Shown piece by piece: positions 11,082 through 21,185 of a DNA stretch of 46,261 nucleotides. Position 1 is the stretch's first letter. The number at the start of each line of letters is the position of its first letter. The notes below the pieces were generated by a model. That model searched no databases. It was not told the origin of the DNA and saw only the letters and a program-made list of their open reading frames with translations. Made by a program: the position numbers and the translations under genes. This DNA is from Leishmania infantum JPCM5. Lineage: Eukaryota > Euglenozoa > Kinetoplastea > Trypanosomatida > Trypanosomatidae. The DNA is taken from positions 607,141 to 653,401 of the forward strand of contig NC_009406.2 in assembly GCF_000002875.2 (NCBI RefSeq), in the 5' to 3' direction.

Positions 11082-14000
11082 ATGCCAGTCTTTTCTGCAC
11101 GAACGCAGCGCGCTGCGTCGCGAGGCGCTCACAGCATCGGAGAGACGAAAAAGTCTCTCAAATCCTTCTTCCCCGCCTCATCGAACAGGCCTGCTGCTGC
11201 ACCACCGCCGAAGACGCGGATGGAGGTGACGCCGCTGACGGCGGAGTTCATTAACTACGATGTAGATACCACCTATGTAATGCCGCTCGAGGTGCGCAAC
11301 CGCACAGACGAGATACTGACACTGCGCTTTGTGAAGCCGGCGCGGCACCCCGGCACCTTCCGACTCGTCAACGGTGCCTCGGTGCGTGTGGCACCTGGAC
11401 TGGCACACACCGTGGAGATTGAGTTCACCACCCACGCTCCGCAGGACTACGCGGATGCGCTGGTGATCCTCAGCAGCGACGGCGGCCGCGTCGAGGTGCC
11501 GCTGACGGCGTGCCGCGTGCCGCTGATAGAGTTCCCTCCGACAGTGAACTTCGGCAAGGTGGAGCAGCAGCTGGCGTGCCCTATGCGCACGCTGACGCTG
11601 GTGAATCGTGGCCGAAAAGACGCTGCCGTCACGTTTGTGCTGGACGAGGGAGACGAGAGGGGTGGCGGTACGGCGTGCGGGGTAGTGCTGAGCAGCACCG
11701 CTGTTACGGCGCCGGCAGAGGGCCGCACGACTGTCACGCTGGAGCTGAAGCCGCTGCCGCCTGGTCGGCACACGTGGCATATTCCAGTGGAAATGAACGG
11801 GCAGCGCCTGCCGACTCTCCTGGAGGTGAGCGCGGAGGTAGTGGACTGTCGGAGCCGTCTTTTCGATCCGCAGACACACGAGGATGTGGTCTCGGTGGAG
11901 TTTCCGGAGACGTTTGACGGCAACAAGGCAAGCCATCAGTTGGAGGTGGTGAACGGCGGGTCGCAGGCGATCAGCTTTGCCATACGCTCCGCGCACGACA
12001 TCTCCGAAGGCGGAGCAGCGCCTTTCCGCTTTGTGCCCACCCAAGGGCGGCTACCGCCGCAGGGACGCCTTATCGTCAAGGCGCTGTTTACACCACAGCT
12101 GAAGTTGCGTCGCACCGGCTGGAACACCACCCCGAGAAGTGCGCCTGCTGAGACCGCTGAGGTTCACAAGTACGAGGCCCTCTTCACCTTGCTATTTGTG
12201 GAGACGGAGCAGACGCAGAGCTTCCGGATGGTGGGCACGTCGTGCGAGACCCTCGTCCGTCTCTCTACCTCCGTCGTTGACTTCGGTGCCTGTGTCCTGA
12301 GGAGGTCGAAAGAGTCGAATCTGACGCTCACGAATGGTGTGGCCCACCTTCCCATGCGCTACGCACTGCAATGCCCGCCGCACTTCTCCGTCACACCGGC
12401 GCGCGGCGTAGTGGCCGCTGGCGGAAGTGCCACGTTGCGCTTGGAGTTCCGCCCGCGCCGCCTCGAGCCTTACGTGGAGACGCTCACGCTGACCGCCAAC
12501 GATACGGTGACGTGCGCAGTGGAACTGCGGGGCACGCCGCTGTACCGCGAAGGCGCCGAGGCGCCAGTGGCTGCTCCCCCTTCAGCACCGGAAGACGAGG
12601 TCGCGGTACCAGCGGCGGTGGATCTCGGTATGATCCCGGCAGAGGGGCTGGCACCACCCTCACTCCCCAGGCAGGTGCCCGCGGCGGTGCTGATGGCGGA
12701 AGATACAGCGGTGCAGAGTTACCGCAGTGGCCACGTTGCACCACCTGTGTTCGATGTGCATTCTTTGGCAAAGCGGCGCTTCTATGCCGCCCCGACAACA
12801 CCGCAGGAGCGTCGTGACTGCAAGCGCGAGTTGACACCGATGGAGGTGCTCAACGTTGTGCTGCCGTCTAAGTTGCTGAACTTCGGACGCGTCACTATCC
12901 ATGCTGATGCAGCGTTGTCACTCTTCGTGTACAACGGTACCAAGGCAAGCATCCAGGTGGGCGTGCCCACCGAGGCGGAAGGGCCTGTGACAGTGGAGCC
13001 TGCCAGCCAGGTTGTGCCGGCCCAGCGCATGGCGCAATTCGACGTGCATATCTGCTCTGGCACGGTTCAGGTCTTCCAGCAGGTAATGCGCGTCACTGTG
13101 AACCAGCAGCATTACATGCGCTTCACGGTGCAGGCGGATGTGGTGCCAGTAGAGGTGACCCTCTCGCAGACGCAGGTGCTGCTGTCGCTGACGGGGCAGG
13201 CCGAGGAGCCTGTGTGCACGGCGCAGGTGGCACTCACGAACAAGGGCAACTGCGCCGTGGCGTATCGCTGGCATCTCCCGGCGCCGTCATGCGAGTTCGA
13301 GGTGGAGCCGCAGGTTGGACTACTAAACGCCAGCGAGCAACGCGGCGCTACGTTCTATTTCCGCCCTGCCGCCGGCACATCGCAGGCCTCTTGCGAGGCT
13401 CGTCTGGAGGTGGTGGGGGCGACGGAGGACAAGGTGCTGCTGCTGACTGGCAGCGTGGCGCCGGCGAGGTGTGCGTGGGGCGCATCTTCGCTTCTCAAGA
13501 CGCCTCCGCTAGCCCCGGCCTCAAAGGAGGCGGCTGCTGTGTCCAGCACACTGGCCTTGGGGCGCATCGCAGCCGGCGTCCCCGCCTTAGCGACGCTCCC
13601 TCTTACCAACAAAGGCAGGACGAACGCGTACTTCTCCATTGGCGCGTTGCCCGCATGGCTGACGGTGTCGCCGTCACAGGGGCGCGTCTGCGTTGGTGAG
13701 ACGGAGGAGCTCACGGTGCGTGTGCGGCATGCGGTGGCAGGTGCAGCGGTGCATATGGTAGAGTGCCATGTTTCTGGCATGCGGCGTCCGCTGGTGGCAC
13801 GTGTGGAGGCGACCGTTGTGGCGCCACCGCTGTCTGTGGAGCTGGATGGCAAGGAGCAGGCTGAGGCGCACCTAGACTTCGGGCACGTCTACGTCGGCTG
13901 CCCGCAGTCGCGCTCGGTGACGCTGCGCAATGGCGGCGACGTGGCTGCCGCTGTGCGTGTCAACTTAGAGTCGTGCACCTACTACTCGCTGGACTCGCCT

Positions 14001-17000
14001 GTGCTGGAGGACGAAGGGCAGCAAGACGTAGTGGACAGCGTAATGTCACTTGCGACGCTGGATGACACAAAGCGCTCGCGTCTTATGTCGCGCGTGCGGT
14101 CTCTGCACTCTTTTACTGTGGCCGACCGCAAAACGTCGATCGGTGTCGCCACCGCAACTGTCGTGGTGCCGTCGTTGTCGGAGTACACACTTCGTCTTTC
14201 ATTCAACCCTCTGCGTGCTGCTGCGGCGCAGCGCTGCCCTGTTCGCTGGCATCAACTTGGCGCAGATGATGTGCATCCGCTGCCGCCGTTTACTGTGGAG
14301 GCCACCGCGTTGGTGCCGCCGGTTGTGCTGAGCGCGAGGACGGTGTTATTTCCCGGCGTGGTGGTTGGCCAGCGCCCGCCGCCGCGAGTGGTCTTCGTCC
14401 GACACGGGGATCTGAGGATGCCGCCGCCGTTGACGAGACCGAGACCGGTCGCGTGGCGGCTGGAGACGGAGGAAGGAACTCCAAGCTTCCTGTTGGAGCC
14501 CCATCGCGGCGTCCTGGGCGTGGGGGAGGAGCAGGCTGTCACCATCACGTATCTGCCCACGAGCGCTGGGCGGCTGCAGGTGTGCGCGCTACTAAAGACG
14601 GAGGAGGCGGAGAGCCCTACAGGGGCGCCGTGCGCGTGTTGCACTATCAGCGCCTCAGCCACCAACCCACGCGTGCGCAGCGACCGCACCTCTCTGGTGT
14701 TCCCAGTTGTGCCGCTCGGTGTCGCGGTGGAGACGACGGTGCTGCTCCACAACGAGGGCTACGACGCCGTGCGCGTTGAGTATCCCGGTTCCTGCGACCC
14801 GCCGCTGCGGGTGTCGTTCCCCGACGGCGACTCCATGGGTGCCGCGCTGCGGTCCACCCTCCCTGTCACTTTTACCTTCTGCAGTCCCACGCCGATTTCG
14901 GTGCGCTCTGCCATCCGCCTGCACACGGACGCCGGGGGCTACATCGACATCTCCATCAGCGGCGGCGCCGTGAACTCAGTCATCACCACTGAGGCTTTTC
15001 TGTCATACATGTTTCGCACTACACCCACCACCACCACGGCAGCTGCCGCCGGCGAGGGCAACGACAGCTCGCACGTGCTAAAGCGTTGGGCCAGAGACCA
15101 CGAATCCGTTGTGGGTGCGGAGCTACCGCTAGTGTGCACCTTCCCGGCTGCCTTGGATGACGCGCGTGATGGCCAGCACGACCTGGTAAACATGATCGAG
15201 GAGAGCGTTCAATGGGAGGCGGAGCGAGCGTGGCTGACGGCGTGGTGGAACGCTTTTGTGTGCCGCACTCCTGTGCAGGATGTGGTGGAGGCGCTTCAGG
15301 CGACTCGCGGCGGGATTGTTGGCGACATGATACATCAGTTCACCGGCAAGCGGCCTCGACGTAACGAGGCTCTGGAGTCTTCTTTGACCACCTCTAAGCG
15401 TGCAAACGAAGAGAACGGCGCTGGATCCGCCGTGACGGCGACGGCCCATGACCGCAAGGGGACGTCCCGCCGCGGGACGCGGCGGCAGCCGCCGTCGGAG
15501 GCGGCCGGCACTCCCACACCTCCCGCTTCTTCGAACACAACGCCAAAGGAGCTGCGCACCCTTCACACACTCATCCAGCACGTGTGCTCCTGCGGTGGGT
15601 GCCTGACCAATGTGGAGCTGCCGTTCCTGCTTCCCTTCGACGCGTTTGTCGAGCATGCGGCCGCGCACACCCCATCCGCGCTGGAGCAACTCTCTGACAT
15701 CGTTGAAAGTGAGGATCTGGAGTCGGCGTTCCAGCGGCGCGCGACTGCGTCGTGGATGGCCGTGCTGCGCGAGTGTCTAAGGCTCTTCTACGTGCCGCAG
15801 GTGCGTGTAACAGCGGCTACTCCGGTGCCGCCGGCTCTGCGCGGGTGGCCGTCCTCGTCGTTGTCGCAACGTTCGCTGAGCCGAAGTAGCATCTACAGCG
15901 AGGAGGAGTCGCTGCTCCTGCGTTGGGTGGCCGCCTGTGTCGAGGTCTTCGCGACCGGCGACAACAAGGACCTTCACGAGAGTCTATCCGCTATGTCGCC
16001 GCGGAGTTTCGAAGATCTACGCGATGCGCAGGCGCTCATCGTTGTTGTGCTGACGTACGTGCCATTCTTGGCGTACCAGGTGCGCGAGGCTATCGCCTCG
16101 GCCACACAACAGAGCCGCGAGGGTAATGCCACGGTTCTCTTGAACCTTCTGCAAACCTTGGGGGTTGCAGGACTTCCTCTTGCAGATGCCTTCGTATCTG
16201 CGTCGGCAACGCAGATGGTGCTCCTCCTTACCCACCTCTTCGTGTATCTGCCAAAGTTCATCAACGCCGTTCCCGTGCACTTTCACGGCAGAGCCCTCAC
16301 CACGCTGACAGAGACAGTCACCGTCGAAAACACGTCCCCTGAGCCGCGCGAATACTGCGTTCTCCTACCAGATGCCCCGCTCTTCCGTGCGAACACCGAC
16401 AAGCTGACTGTGGCGCCGCGAAACTCGACACAGGTGACGCTGTCGATCCTTCCGCGCACGCGGCGACCAGTGAGTGGACATTGTGTACTGGTCGACTGCT
16501 CCTCGCAGGTGCCGCCGGCGGAGCGGGTACCGTTCGTGTTTCAGCTCAAGGCCACGCCAACGATGGAGCCGCTGCAGACGCTGTACGTGGAGACACCGCA
16601 GTACGAGTGCCTTCAGTCAGAGCTGCATATCACCAACCCCTTCTCCGAGGATTGCGTGGTGAGTCTTCGAGTGGCGCAGATGCGTCTTCCGGATGCGGCG
16701 AAGACGATGGACGCCGCATCGACACCCGAAGCTGCCGAGCCGTGGCTGAGTGGTGACGACGCGTCCTTCTGGCGTCACAAGCACGATGCTCCCTTCACAG
16801 TTTCCACAGAGGTCCTCTCGCTGCGCCGCGGCGAGCCGACACGGCTGCCCTTCTCGTTCGCGCCCCTCTCACGCGGTGTGTACCGTCTGGTGCTGACCTT
16901 CTGGGAAGAGTGGGAGGGCGAGTTCACGTGGGCTGTGGAGGCGACGAGCGGATGGCCCAAGCCGGTCGACACCAACCTGGAACTGCGTGTGGAGCTTGGG

Positions 17001-19472
17001 GAGAGCTGCACGTCTACACTCAACGTCAAGAGCAGCAACGCATCGCTCGAGCGCTGTGTAAAGTTCTACGAGGATCGCGCGCACAGCACCCAGTACACCG
17101 ACGTCAGTCGTCTACTTAGCGGGGCTCGCTACGCTGTGCACTTTGTGAATGAGCGCATGGAGGGCCCCAACCCCTTTTTCCTGCCCAGTCAGAGCTCGTG
17201 TCTCGCATCCACCGCTCCAGCAACGACGTGGCCGATAACCTTCACGTTCAAGCCGCAGTGCGTCGGGGTGTACCGCACCTATGCATTGCTGATATCGGAG
17301 GCCGATGTGCGACTCCTGCTGATCGTCGGTGAGTGCGTGCCGAAAGGAGACCGCAGAGAGCTGCAGTTTTTGTGTCCGGCGCGCCAGACCATCGTGCAGC
17401 AAATCACGCTGTGCAACTACAGCACCACAGAGGACTGGCTGTTCACCGCCACGTTCGAGGGCTCCGCACAGTTCAGCGGGCCGCACGACGTGCGCGTGCC
17501 GAGTGGACGGTCAAAGGAGTACGCGATCAAGTATGCCCCGTCGTGGATCAGCGGAGAGGAGACGGCGACGCTCGTGCTGCTGAACGGCTCCACTGGGCAG
17601 AAGCACACCTATGCCCTCGTGGGCACCGCAGAGGCGCCCCTGTCCGAGGGCATCCTGACGCTGGACTGCCGAGCGCGCGATCACGAGACACTGGAGATGA
17701 TGGTGCCGAACATTTGCAGTCAGGACACGACGTACTTTGTGAAGACGGACTTGGCGTGCTGCGAGGGCGAGTCGCCGTCGCTTGTCATCCCACGAGCGTC
17801 GAGCCGCCGCTTTGCCATGAAGGTGTCCCCCACCGTCGGCGGCGACTACTCCGGCCGCGTCACCTTCACGGGCTCGAATGGGCGATATGTATGGTACGCG
17901 GTGCAGCTGCACGTGGCCCCGCCGGAGAAGGAGGGCCTCGTCGAGCTCCGCACAAACGTTCGGACGGCGATGGTGGCGGACGTCTCAGTGACGAACCCGC
18001 TCGATTCTGCACTGATGTTCAAGGTCCACCGATACGGCGCAGGGCTGTACGGCGCGAACACCTTCCAGCTGGCACCCAAAGCTGCTGCCACCTACAGCCT
18101 TCTCTTTGTGCCGACCCAAGCCGGCGAGTCGACGGGGCGACTTTCCCTGGTGAGCGAGGCTGCCGGTGAGTTTTGGTATGAGCTGCACATGACAGTGACG
18201 GAGGCGGAGCCGGAGCCCCTGCCCTTCCCGCCAACCCCCATTGGCCAGTCGCAGGTGATGCAGGTGCGCCTGCCCAACCGAGGTGACGCGAGCTCGGTCC
18301 TGACGGTGGAGTCGACGGACGCGGCGTGCTTTGGGGTGCGCCAGCCGCGGGTCGTGCTGCCGGCACACTCGGAAAGTGTTGTCGAGCTCGTCTTTACGCC
18401 ACGCTGCGTTGGTGTCGAGCAGACGGCCGTGGTGACACTGCGCAACCCCGAACTGGGATGCTGGCGCTACAGATGTGTCGGTACGGGCACGGCTCCCTTG
18501 ACAGAAGAGACGCTGACGTGCACTTGCGACGTCGGGACGACGAGCACACTGTTGCTGCCCTTCACGAATGTCCTGAAGCGAGACACCGCGATAGAGGTAC
18601 AGCTGAGCGGAGACACGACGGCCTTCGCCCTGCACACGGTGCCGACCGGGGTGGTGGCGACCGGTGCCTCCGTGTCCCTTGTCGTGACGTTCAGACCCTC
18701 TCTGGTGAAGCGCCATGCCGCTGTTGTTGAGGTTCGTCCGGCGGTGCGGCGCAGCGACAAGACTTATGACGTCACGTGGACCTACCCAATCGAGGGTTGC
18801 TGCGTGTACCGACAGACGCAACCATCTCTGCGTTTGCGCTGCGCTTCTCGCACGCAGTATAACGACACCATGTACGTGCACGCACCTGGGCTGCCGCCGG
18901 GTCTCGCCTCCGCCTTCTCCGTGGTCTTCGAGGTGGACCCTCAGAAGTCCTACGCGGCTGCCGCGGGGGCGAGTGTGTCATGTAGCGTGACCATGCCGAG
19001 CCCGTACCCCGACGGGTTCGAGCTGAACCTCAAGTTTGCCCCGCTGCGGCCGCTCGTCGGGTCAGGGTGGGTGGTGCTGCGCAGTGCGGAGGGCGGCGTG
19101 TGGCAGTACCGAGTGCAGCTGGAGTCCACCCCGGCGCCCGTCGACGACACTATCGTGCTGTACGGCGAGTACAAGGAGAGCACCTCAGTCTCTTTTGACC
19201 TGTACAACGTGTTTCCCTACCGCTCCACCTTCTTCGCGTACTTCACGGCTGACAGCTCCAAGGACTTTACTGTGTCACCCGCACACGGGGTGCTGCTTCC
19301 GTTTGTGCCTGGACAGCGAGGGGCCGCCACGGCCACCAACGTGCAGATCTCTGTGCACCCCTCTTCCCGCATCCCTCAAATCGAGGGCACACTCGTGGTG
19401 GACACGGACGATATGCAGTGGACCTTCCGCGTGCTGGGCAAGTTCGGCCACCAATCCCGGCCACCCAACTAA
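11082..19472 (+). CDS. CFAP47: CFAP47-like giant ASH/Ig-domain flagellar protein (2796 aa)
   Basis: This long frame encodes many beta-sandwich repeats of the ASPM-SPD2-Hydin (ASH/MSP-like) type, recognisable by recurring patterns such as 'vdFG.v..g....ltltN.g......' and 'v.P..G.v..g....l.v.f.P'. The repeats occupy about residues 47-1300 and 1730-2790. Between them lies a non-ASH region: helical residues about 1330-1430, a Ser/Thr/Arg-rich linker (about 1435-1490), then a helical block whose part at about 1600-1730 resembles a calponin-homology domain (acidic start, LLLRWV, then DLRDAQALIVVVLTYVPFLA). Known: ASH arrays with a central CH domain define CFAP47, a ciliary axoneme/central-apparatus protein of about 3000 residues. 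Inference: this is the trypanosomatid CFAP47 counterpart acting in the flagellum. Hydin is the main alternative but is longer. ATG 11082 is the first after the predicted splice site; ATG 11220 (residue 47) is where the first ASH repeat starts and remains possible. Confidence 0.8.
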   Translation: MPVFSARTQRAASRGAHSIGETKKSLKSFFPASSNRPAAAPPPKTRMEVTPLTAEFINYDVDTTYVMPLEVRNRTDEILTLRFVKPARHPGTFRLVNGASVRVAPGLAHTVEIEFTTHAPQDYADALVILSSDGGRVEVPLTACRVPLIEFPPTVNFGKVEQQLACPMRTLTLVNRGRKDAAVTFVLDEGDERGGGTACGVVLSSTAVTAPAEGRTTVTLELKPLPPGRHTWHIPVEMNGQRLPTLLEVSAEVVDCRSRLFDPQTHEDVVSVEFPETFDGNKASHQLEVVNGGSQAISFAIRSAHDISEGGAAPFRFVPTQGRLPPQGRLIVKALFTPQLKLRRTGWNTTPRSAPAETAEVHKYEALFTLLFVETEQTQSFRMVGTSCETLVRLSTSVVDFGACVLRRSKESNLTLTNGVAHLPMRYALQCPPHFSVTPARGVVAAGGSATLRLEFRPRRLEPYVETLTLTANDTVTCAVELRGTPLYREGAEAPVAAPPSAPEDEVAVPAAVDLGMIPAEGLAPPSLPRQVPAAVLMAEDTAVQSYRSGHVAPPVFDVHSLAKRRFYAAPTTPQERRDCKRELTPMEVLNVVLPSKLLNFGRVTIHADAALSLFVYNGTKASIQVGVPTEAEGPVTVEPASQVVPAQRMAQFDVHICSGTVQVFQQVMRVTVNQQHYMRFTVQADVVPVEVTLSQTQVLLSLTGQAEEPVCTAQVALTNKGNCAVAYRWHLPAPSCEFEVEPQVGLLNASEQRGATFYFRPAAGTSQASCEARLEVVGATEDKVLLLTGSVAPARCAWGASSLLKTPPLAPASKEAAAVSSTLALGRIAAGVPALATLPLTNKGRTNAYFSIGALPAWLTVSPSQGRVCVGETEELTVRVRHAVAGAAVHMVECHVSGMRRPLVARVEATVVAPPLSVELDGKEQAEAHLDFGHVYVGCPQSRSVTLRNGGDVAAAVRVNLESCTYYSLDSPVLEDEGQQDVVDSVMSLATLDDTKRSRLMSRVRSLHSFTVADRKTSIGVATATVVVPSLSEYTLRLSFNPLRAAAAQRCPVRWHQLGADDVHPLPPFTVEATALVPPVVLSARTVLFPGVVVGQRPPPRVVFVRHGDLRMPPPLTRPRPVAWRLETEEGTPSFLLEPHRGVLGVGEEQAVTITYLPTSAGRLQVCALLKTEEAESPTGAPCACCTISASATNPRVRSDRTSLVFPVVPLGVAVETTVLLHNEGYDAVRVEYPGSCDPPLRVSFPDGDSMGAALRSTLPVTFTFCSPTPISVRSAIRLHTDAGGYIDISISGGAVNSVITTEAFLSYMFRTTPTTTTAAAAGEGNDSSHVLKRWARDHESVVGAELPLVCTFPAALDDARDGQHDLVNMIEESVQWEAERAWLTAWWNAFVCRTPVQDVVEALQATRGGIVGDMIHQFTGKRPRRNEALESSLTTSKRANEENGAGSAVTATAHDRKGTSRRGTRRQPPSEAAGTPTPPASSNTTPKELRTLHTLIQHVCSCGGCLTNVELPFLLPFDAFVEHAAAHTPSALEQLSDIVESEDLESAFQRRATASWMAVLRECLRLFYVPQVRVTAATPVPPALRGWPSSSLSQRSLSRSSIYSEEESLLLRWVAACVEVFATGDNKDLHESLSAMSPRSFEDLRDAQALIVVVLTYVPFLAYQVREAIASATQQSREGNATVLLNLLQTLGVAGLPLADAFVSASATQMVLLLTHLFVYLPKFINAVPVHFHGRALTTLTETVTVENTSPEPREYCVLLPDAPLFRANTDKLTVAPRNSTQVTLSILPRTRRPVSGHCVLVDCSSQVPPAERVPFVFQLKATPTMEPLQTLYVETPQYECLQSELHITNPFSEDCVVSLRVAQMRLPDAAKTMDAASTPEAAEPWLSGDDASFWRHKHDAPFTVSTEVLSLRRGEPTRLPFSFAPLSRGVYRLVLTFWEEWEGEFTWAVEATSGWPKPVDTNLELRVELGESCTSTLNVKSSNASLERCVKFYEDRAHSTQYTDVSRLLSGARYAVHFVNERMEGPNPFFLPSQSSCLASTAPATTWPITFTFKPQCVGVYRTYALLISEADVRLLLIVGECVPKGDRRELQFLCPARQTIVQQITLCNYSTTEDWLFTATFEGSAQFSGPHDVRVPSGRSKEYAIKYAPSWISGEETATLVLLNGSTGQKHTYALVGTAEAPLSEGILTLDCRARDHETLEMMVPNICSQDTTYFVKTDLACCEGESPSLVIPRASSRRFAMKVSPTVGGDYSGRVTFTGSNGRYVWYAVQLHVAPPEKEGLVELRTNVRTAMVADVSVTNPLDSALMFKVHRYGAGLYGANTFQLAPKAAATYSLLFVPTQAGESTGRLSLVSEAAGEFWYELHMTVTEAEPEPLPFPPTPIGQSQVMQVRLPNRGDASSVLTVESTDAACFGVRQPRVVLPAHSESVVELVFTPRCVGVEQTAVVTLRNPELGCWRYRCVGTGTAPLTEETLTCTCDVGTTSTLLLPFTNVLKRDTAIEVQLSGDTTAFALHTVPTGVVATGASVSLVVTFRPSLVKRHAAVVEVRPAVRRSDKTYDVTWTYPIEGCCVYRQTQPSLRLRCASRTQYNDTMYVHAPGLPPGLASAFSVVFEVDPQKSYAAAAGASVSCSVTMPSPYPDGFELNLKFAPLRPLVGSGWVVLRSAEGGVWQYRVQLESTPAPVDDTIVLYGEYKESTSVSFDLYNVFPYRSTFFAYFTADSSKDFTVSPAHGVLLPFVPGQRGAATATNVQISVHPSSRIPQIEGTLVVDTDDMQWTFRVLGKFGHQSRPPN

Positions 19473-21185
19473 TGATTTAGTCATGTGCTGGCTGTGACTG
19501 GAGGAGAGTTCTTGTGGCGCGCCGTTGCTTCTGTGACATGTATCTGTGTTTTGTCTACCGCGTTTGTGCATGTGCTCACACGCATGATGTATAGTTTGCA
19601 TCTCACTGTTGCTCCTTCTGTTTGTATGTTTAGGGCACCTCCCCGCCACCCCTCACACCCCTGGAAGTGCTCGCATGCCGATGTTTTTGCTCGCTCCCTC
19701 TCTGCCTTTCTGCGCGTATACAGGAGACCCCCTACATTAACCTATTGCCTTCGCACTCCACCCCCTCCCGTTCTTGGTGGCTGGCGTGCTCCCGCATCGT
19801 GCGTGCGCATCGGTGGCTGTGCTGCAAGAAAAGCGCCGCGTTGCCAAGCAGCTCTTTCTACAGCGCCTGCAATCCATCCCGATGCATACGGACGCGTGGG
19901 TGTGAACGCTCTCTGAACCATCGTTCGCGGACGACAGGGGAGAGGGATAGGGCCAGCCTCGCGCGCTATTTTTTCATCTTGCTCTTTTTCTCTGCTGTGT
20001 GCCACAGCACATGCAGGTGCGCGTCGCATACCGAGCGCTGCTCACGCGCGTGCTTGTGGCTGTCCAGTACCCCCGCTGGCTTTACCGCTGCCCCCTTCAC
20101 CCTACTTGTCTTCGCTTTCTCGCCTCATCCTTTTCTCTTCCCATCAAATTGGTTGACCCCACTCCCTACCTCCACTCCATTCAATCAACGTCGCGCCTTT
20201 TACTCTCTTTTCTCCTTCCCTTCTCTCACCCCCCATGCGCTGCAGTAGTTGAAGGTGCCTGTTCTTTTGAATGCGTTCGACAAGGCTGCCAGCGGGCGGG
20301 GTGATTGCAAGGCGGTCTGGTGATGAGGAGTGAGTCAACGTACTCTCTGCACCACCCCAGTTACATGCGCCACACACCGTCTATCTTCCCTTTACCCCGT
20401 TACGTCTTCCTCAGATCTCGAGGAATCGAGTCGATGTAAGCCGTTGCTTACACACCGCCCCACTGCTTATCCATCGCTGCAGGGATTTCTAGGGTGACGG
20501 AAAAGGTGGGGAGGGGGGAGGTTGATGCGTAAGTCTGCCTATCCGTGCGTAGTGTTACCCGATGAGGACTTGAAAGCAACAAAATTCTCATGGATGGCTT
20601 TGCCAGCGCAAGGAGGAATCGAGAGCGCGAGTGTAGGGATATCAGATCGGTATACTCACCCACAGAAATAGGAAACTTCTCCGCTAGGCCAAGCTGGGAA
20701 CACGTGTTGGAATGCGTCATGCTCATCGTTTTCGACATCATTCTTTGTCTCTCCTTGTCTTTCTGCCTTTTGTGTGTGTGCCTTCTTTGTTGCCGATGCT
20801 CTCCTCGTGCTCCCTGCTTACTCTCCATTCCCGTGGCATGGCCTCCACACGGCACACGCCTGTGCAGAGACTTGCACACGACGCGAGTTTTGTTCTTCTC
20901 TTTTTGCCAGCTGCTCTTTTGCACTTCCGCTGGTGTCTCGAGATCATCGCCTCGCCCTGCTCATCCATCCCTTCCCGTTCTTTCTCTCTTCCGCCCACCG
21001 AGCTCGATCTTGCGCCCCGCTACCCTGCATCAAACCTAAGGCCCTTTTTGATCTCGCTGGCGTATTGGGTATTCGCGCCGCCTCGTGTCTGTGCTTCGAG
21101 GGGGTCTGCATTAGCGACGACGACTGCAGCTGACGAAGGAGTCCAGCAAAGGGAGCAGCGGCGCAGAGAAACGCAAGCGAGAGTG
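19473..21185 (+). other. Intergenic spacer
   Basis: The spacer between the CFAP47-like gene and CAF1 is pyrimidine-rich in blocks (about 19740-19780, 20090-20235, 20735-20835, 20965-21000). The CAF1 frame stays open upstream to an ATG at 20712, but that extension is a translated pyrimidine tract and lies mostly 5' of the predicted splice acceptor. No separate gene is seen. Confidence 0.6.
20965..21002 (+). promoter_or_regulatory. Predicted polypyrimidine tract and trans-splice acceptor for CAF1
   Basis: The C/T-rich run at 20965-20999 is followed by the first AG at 21001-21002. The 184-nt leader that results has no ATG before 21186, which decides against the 158-residue upstream extension of the frame. 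Confidence 0.55.

Noticed and set aside
17985..18881. Long His/Arg/Gln-rich - strand frame opposite the CFAP47-like gene
   Set aside because: Antisense shadow of a real gene, with biased composition and no recognisable domain. Several others (1353-2093, 11178-12044, 15129-15689) were rejected for the same reason.
20712..21185. 158-residue N-terminal extension of CAF1
   Set aside because: It is a translated pyrimidine tract, lies mostly upstream of the predicted splice acceptor at 21002, and CAF1 proteins do not carry such an extension.
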